5,665 bases of DNA from contig QHZK01000354.1 of assembly GCA_003224635.1 (NCBI GenBank), positions 1-5,665 of the forward strand. The letters are read 5' to 3'. Position numbers and translations under genes: made by a program. The notes beneath the pieces are model-generated. The model was given only the letters and a program-made list of their open reading frames with translations. It had not been told where the DNA came from and made no database searches. Below, piece after piece: positions 3,798 through 5,665 of the stretch. Positions within the stretch are counted from its first letter, which is position 1, and the number at the start of each line of letters is the position of its first letter. The DNA comes from Acidobacteriota bacterium. GTDB taxonomy: Bacteria > Acidobacteriota > Terriglobia > UBA7540.

Positions 3798-5665
3798 ATG
3801 AATGCTCGATCCATCTTCGTCTATGCATTGCTTCCGGCCGTGGTCGCCTTCCGGCCTCTTCGCGCTTTGCCCCAAGTCGCAGCCATAAGCCCGCCAGCTC
3901 CCCGGTCGACGGCCCCGAGCAAACAGCAACTGCACGTCTCCGGCCGCATTACAGCCGTTACCGGAGAACCCGTCGTCCACGCCCAGGTTGAAGTGGACCT
4001 TGGCGCGGGACCGAACCCGGTGACGGCCCTCGAAGCAAACCTCAAGGGTGAGTTCGAGATCGACTATTCGCTCGATCCCGCTTTATACAAGGGGCGCGCG
4101 CTGAGCGTGGTCGCTATGAAGGACGGGTATGCGGAGGCTTTCGAGGCTGCCGATTTCGCGTCGGTTGGCGACAACTGGAGAGTGGACCTGGTAATGCGCG
4201 AGGAGGACGAGAAACCCGATCAGTTACCTCTCGCCCAGTTGACGTCGAACCTGGCTCGGCGATTTCGCGTCGACTGGTCGGGAGCTCCTCCGTTCGATCC
4301 CCGCTCTGCCGACACCTTGCGAGCGGCGCTTCAGTTCCTGGAGAAAGGCGACGCAGCCGGCGCCGCGCCGATCCTAACGAAGGTCGTCGAGCGCGAGGCG
4401 AGTTGCGTCGAGTGCCGCACCCTGCTCGGCTTGGCGATGCTGGGTCGCGGAAGCTGGTCGAGCGCCCTCGAACAATTGACACAGGCGGCCACTCTGAGCG
4501 GGCCGGACAAATCGAAGCCCCGAAGAGGCGAGCCTTTTCTGATCCTGGGAGTAATCGAAAACTGGCGCAAGGACCCGACGAAGGCCGCTGATCTCCTGCT
4601 CCAGGCGCTGAACGTGGACCCGCTGGACCCTCTGGCCCTTCAGGAATTCGGGCGAAGCCAGATCCTGCAGCACAATTGGACGGAGGCGGACAAGTGCCTC
4701 ACGAAGGCGATCCAGGCGGGCGCTTCGGCGGAAGCCCACTTATTAAAGGCGCGCGCGCTGCTCTCGGAAGGTAATCCGCAGCAGGCTCAAGCCGAGATGA
4801 ACACCTATCTAGGAGGCAGGAGCGCCAGGGACTTGCCCCTTGCCGTCCGCAGCATGTGGTCGGAAATGGTGGAGCGCCTCGAGTGGGAGTCGAACGAGAG
4901 GCCGAAGTCCGTAGTCGACCAGACCGCGGCCGAATTGGTCCGGACCCTGCCGGACCTCAAGGGGATCGAGCCAGCCGCGAGCCAGGACCAACTGCCGGAC
5001 ACTCTGCGCAGGGTGGGAGAGGGCGTTCGGACGTTCTTCAGCCAGTTTCCCAATACCAGCTCGCTCGAGCAAATCCACGAGGAGCGATTGCAGCGAACGG
5101 GCAAGGTCGCGCAGTCGCTCAATCAGACATTTCAGTATTTGTGCTTCGCTTCGCCCGAAAGGACAGATCTCGGCTTTGCGGAGTATCGCACCGAACGTTC
5201 GGGGCTGCTTTCCGGACCTCGCGGCCTCGAGCAGGGATTCATGCTCACGTCAGGATTCGCGTCCGCTTCGCTGCCCTTCCATCCGGTTTACCAGCCCGAC
5301 TCAGCCTTCCGTTATCTGGGACGCCAGATGGTCGAAGGTCGCGCAGCTTTTGTCATCGCTTACGCTCAACGGCCCGAGGCGGCCCGGCTGACTGGCGCCT
5401 TCCGAGTCAACGAGTCTTCGGTGACGACCCTGTCGCAGGGGCTGGCGTGGATTGATCCCGCCAACTACCAGATTATCCGCATGCGCACGGACCTCTTGAA
5501 TCCGTGCCCCAAGGTCGCTCTTCAAAGGGAAACAACGGACATCCGGTTCGGAAAGGTGCACTTCAAAGAAATTTCCGCGGACCTGTGGCTGCCTCTTGAC
5601 GTAACGGTCACGGTCGAGTGGCGCGGCAGAATTCTTCGCAACCGGCACAACTACTCGGAGTTCAA
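3798..5665 (+). CDS. Exported TPR protein with carboxypeptidase-regulatory-like domain, 3' truncated by window edge
   Basis: The frame is open from ATG 3798 to the window end: 622 residues visible, no stop reached. An in-frame TAG at 3768 limits the start; GAGAG (3787-3791) lies 6 nt before the ATG, and GTG 3795 is a minor alternative. Residues 5-18 are hydrophobic after one arginine and suggest a Sec signal with cleavage near A23. Residues about 45-133 (HVSGRITAVTGEPVVHAQVEV, then GEFEIDY) look like a carboxypeptidase-regulatory-like beta sandwich. Residues about 171-340 are helical TPR-type repeats (AALQFLEKGDAAGAAPIL, FLILGVIENWRKDPTKAADLLLQALNVDP, LQEFGRSQILQHNWTEADKCLTKAI, LLKARALLSEGNPQQAQAEM), with a CVEC pair at 203-206. 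After a charged linker, residues about 440-622 (FRYLGRQMVEGRAAFVIAYAQ, GLAWIDPANYQIIRMRTDLL, RNRHNYSEF) form a beta-rich domain I recall from acidobacterial proteins of unknown function. It is probably periplasmic or surface-attached; no enzyme motif is seen. Confidence 0.9.
   Translation, partial: MNARSIFVYALLPAVVAFRPLRALPQVAAISPPAPRSTAPSKQQLHVSGRITAVTGEPVVHAQVEVDLGAGPNPVTALEANLKGEFEIDYSLDPALYKGRALSVVAMKDGYAEAFEAADFASVGDNWRVDLVMREEDEKPDQLPLAQLTSNLARRFRVDWSGAPPFDPRSADTLRAALQFLEKGDAAGAAPILTKVVEREASCVECRTLLGLAMLGRGSWSSALEQLTQAATLSGPDKSKPRRGEPFLILGVIENWRKDPTKAADLLLQALNVDPLDPLALQEFGRSQILQHNWTEADKCLTKAIQAGASAEAHLLKARALLSEGNPQQAQAEMNTYLGGRSARDLPLAVRSMWSEMVERLEWESNERPKSVVDQTAAELVRTLPDLKGIEPAASQDQLPDTLRRVGEGVRTFFSQFPNTSSLEQIHEERLQRTGKVAQSLNQTFQYLCFASPERTDLGFAEYRTERSGLLSGPRGLEQGFMLTSGFASASLPFHPVYQPDSAFRYLGRQMVEGRAAFVIAYAQRPEAARLTGAFRVNESSVTTLSQGLAWIDPANYQIIRMRTDLLNPCPKVALQRETTDIRFGKVHFKEISADLWLPLDVTVTVEWRGRILRNRHNYSEF

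Noticed and set aside
4856..5455. Plus-strand open frame of 199 codons, with several minus-strand frames over 4114-5648
   Set aside because: All overlap the continuous 3798-5665 frame, which has a signal peptide and TPR pattern; the others are rich in R, G, P and S without motifs.

Overview
The window looks like a chromosomal segment of a GC-rich environmental bacterium, most likely an Acidobacteriota member. This is an inference. It rests on a palindromic intergenic repeat of a type I recall from acidobacterial genomes (its translation gives HSERSEESRS), on an exported TIM-barrel isomerase with a twin-arginine signal, and on a large exported TPR protein with an N-terminal carboxypeptidase-regulatory-like domain. 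No rRNA, tRNA, CRISPR array, transposase or phage gene is visible.

Layout. Positions 1-289 hold no convincing gene; the main content is an 84-bp palindromic repeat (35-118). A minus-strand gene (290-1249) encodes a cytoplasmic sugar-phosphate isomerase/epimerase-like TIM barrel with its own promoter (1364-1392). The spacer 1250-1510 also carries a C/G-rich repeat pair (1413-1428 and 1481-1508). A second minus-strand gene (1511-2380) encodes a LOG/TIGR00730-family nucleotide phosphoribohydrolase-like protein. The divergent region 2381-2686 is packed with hairpins (2455-2586), followed by a strong sigma70-type promoter (2597-2625) that drives a plus-strand gene (2687-3598) for a Tat-exported hydroxypyruvate-isomerase-like protein. 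After a 199-bp spacer, an open reading frame starts at 3798 and runs off the right edge. It encodes at least 622 residues: signal peptide, regulatory-like beta domain, TPR repeats and a C-terminal domain I cannot name.

The genes do not form an operon. Each plus-strand gene has its own plausible promoter, and so does the 290-1249 gene. Two TIM-barrel enzymes of the same superfamily, one cytoplasmic and one exported, flank the LOG-like gene, but nothing in the sequence proves a shared pathway. I see no clear new defence or mobile system. The points most worth a second look are the exported isomerase, the truncated TPR protein with its C-terminal domain, and the multi-hairpin element in the divergent promoter region.
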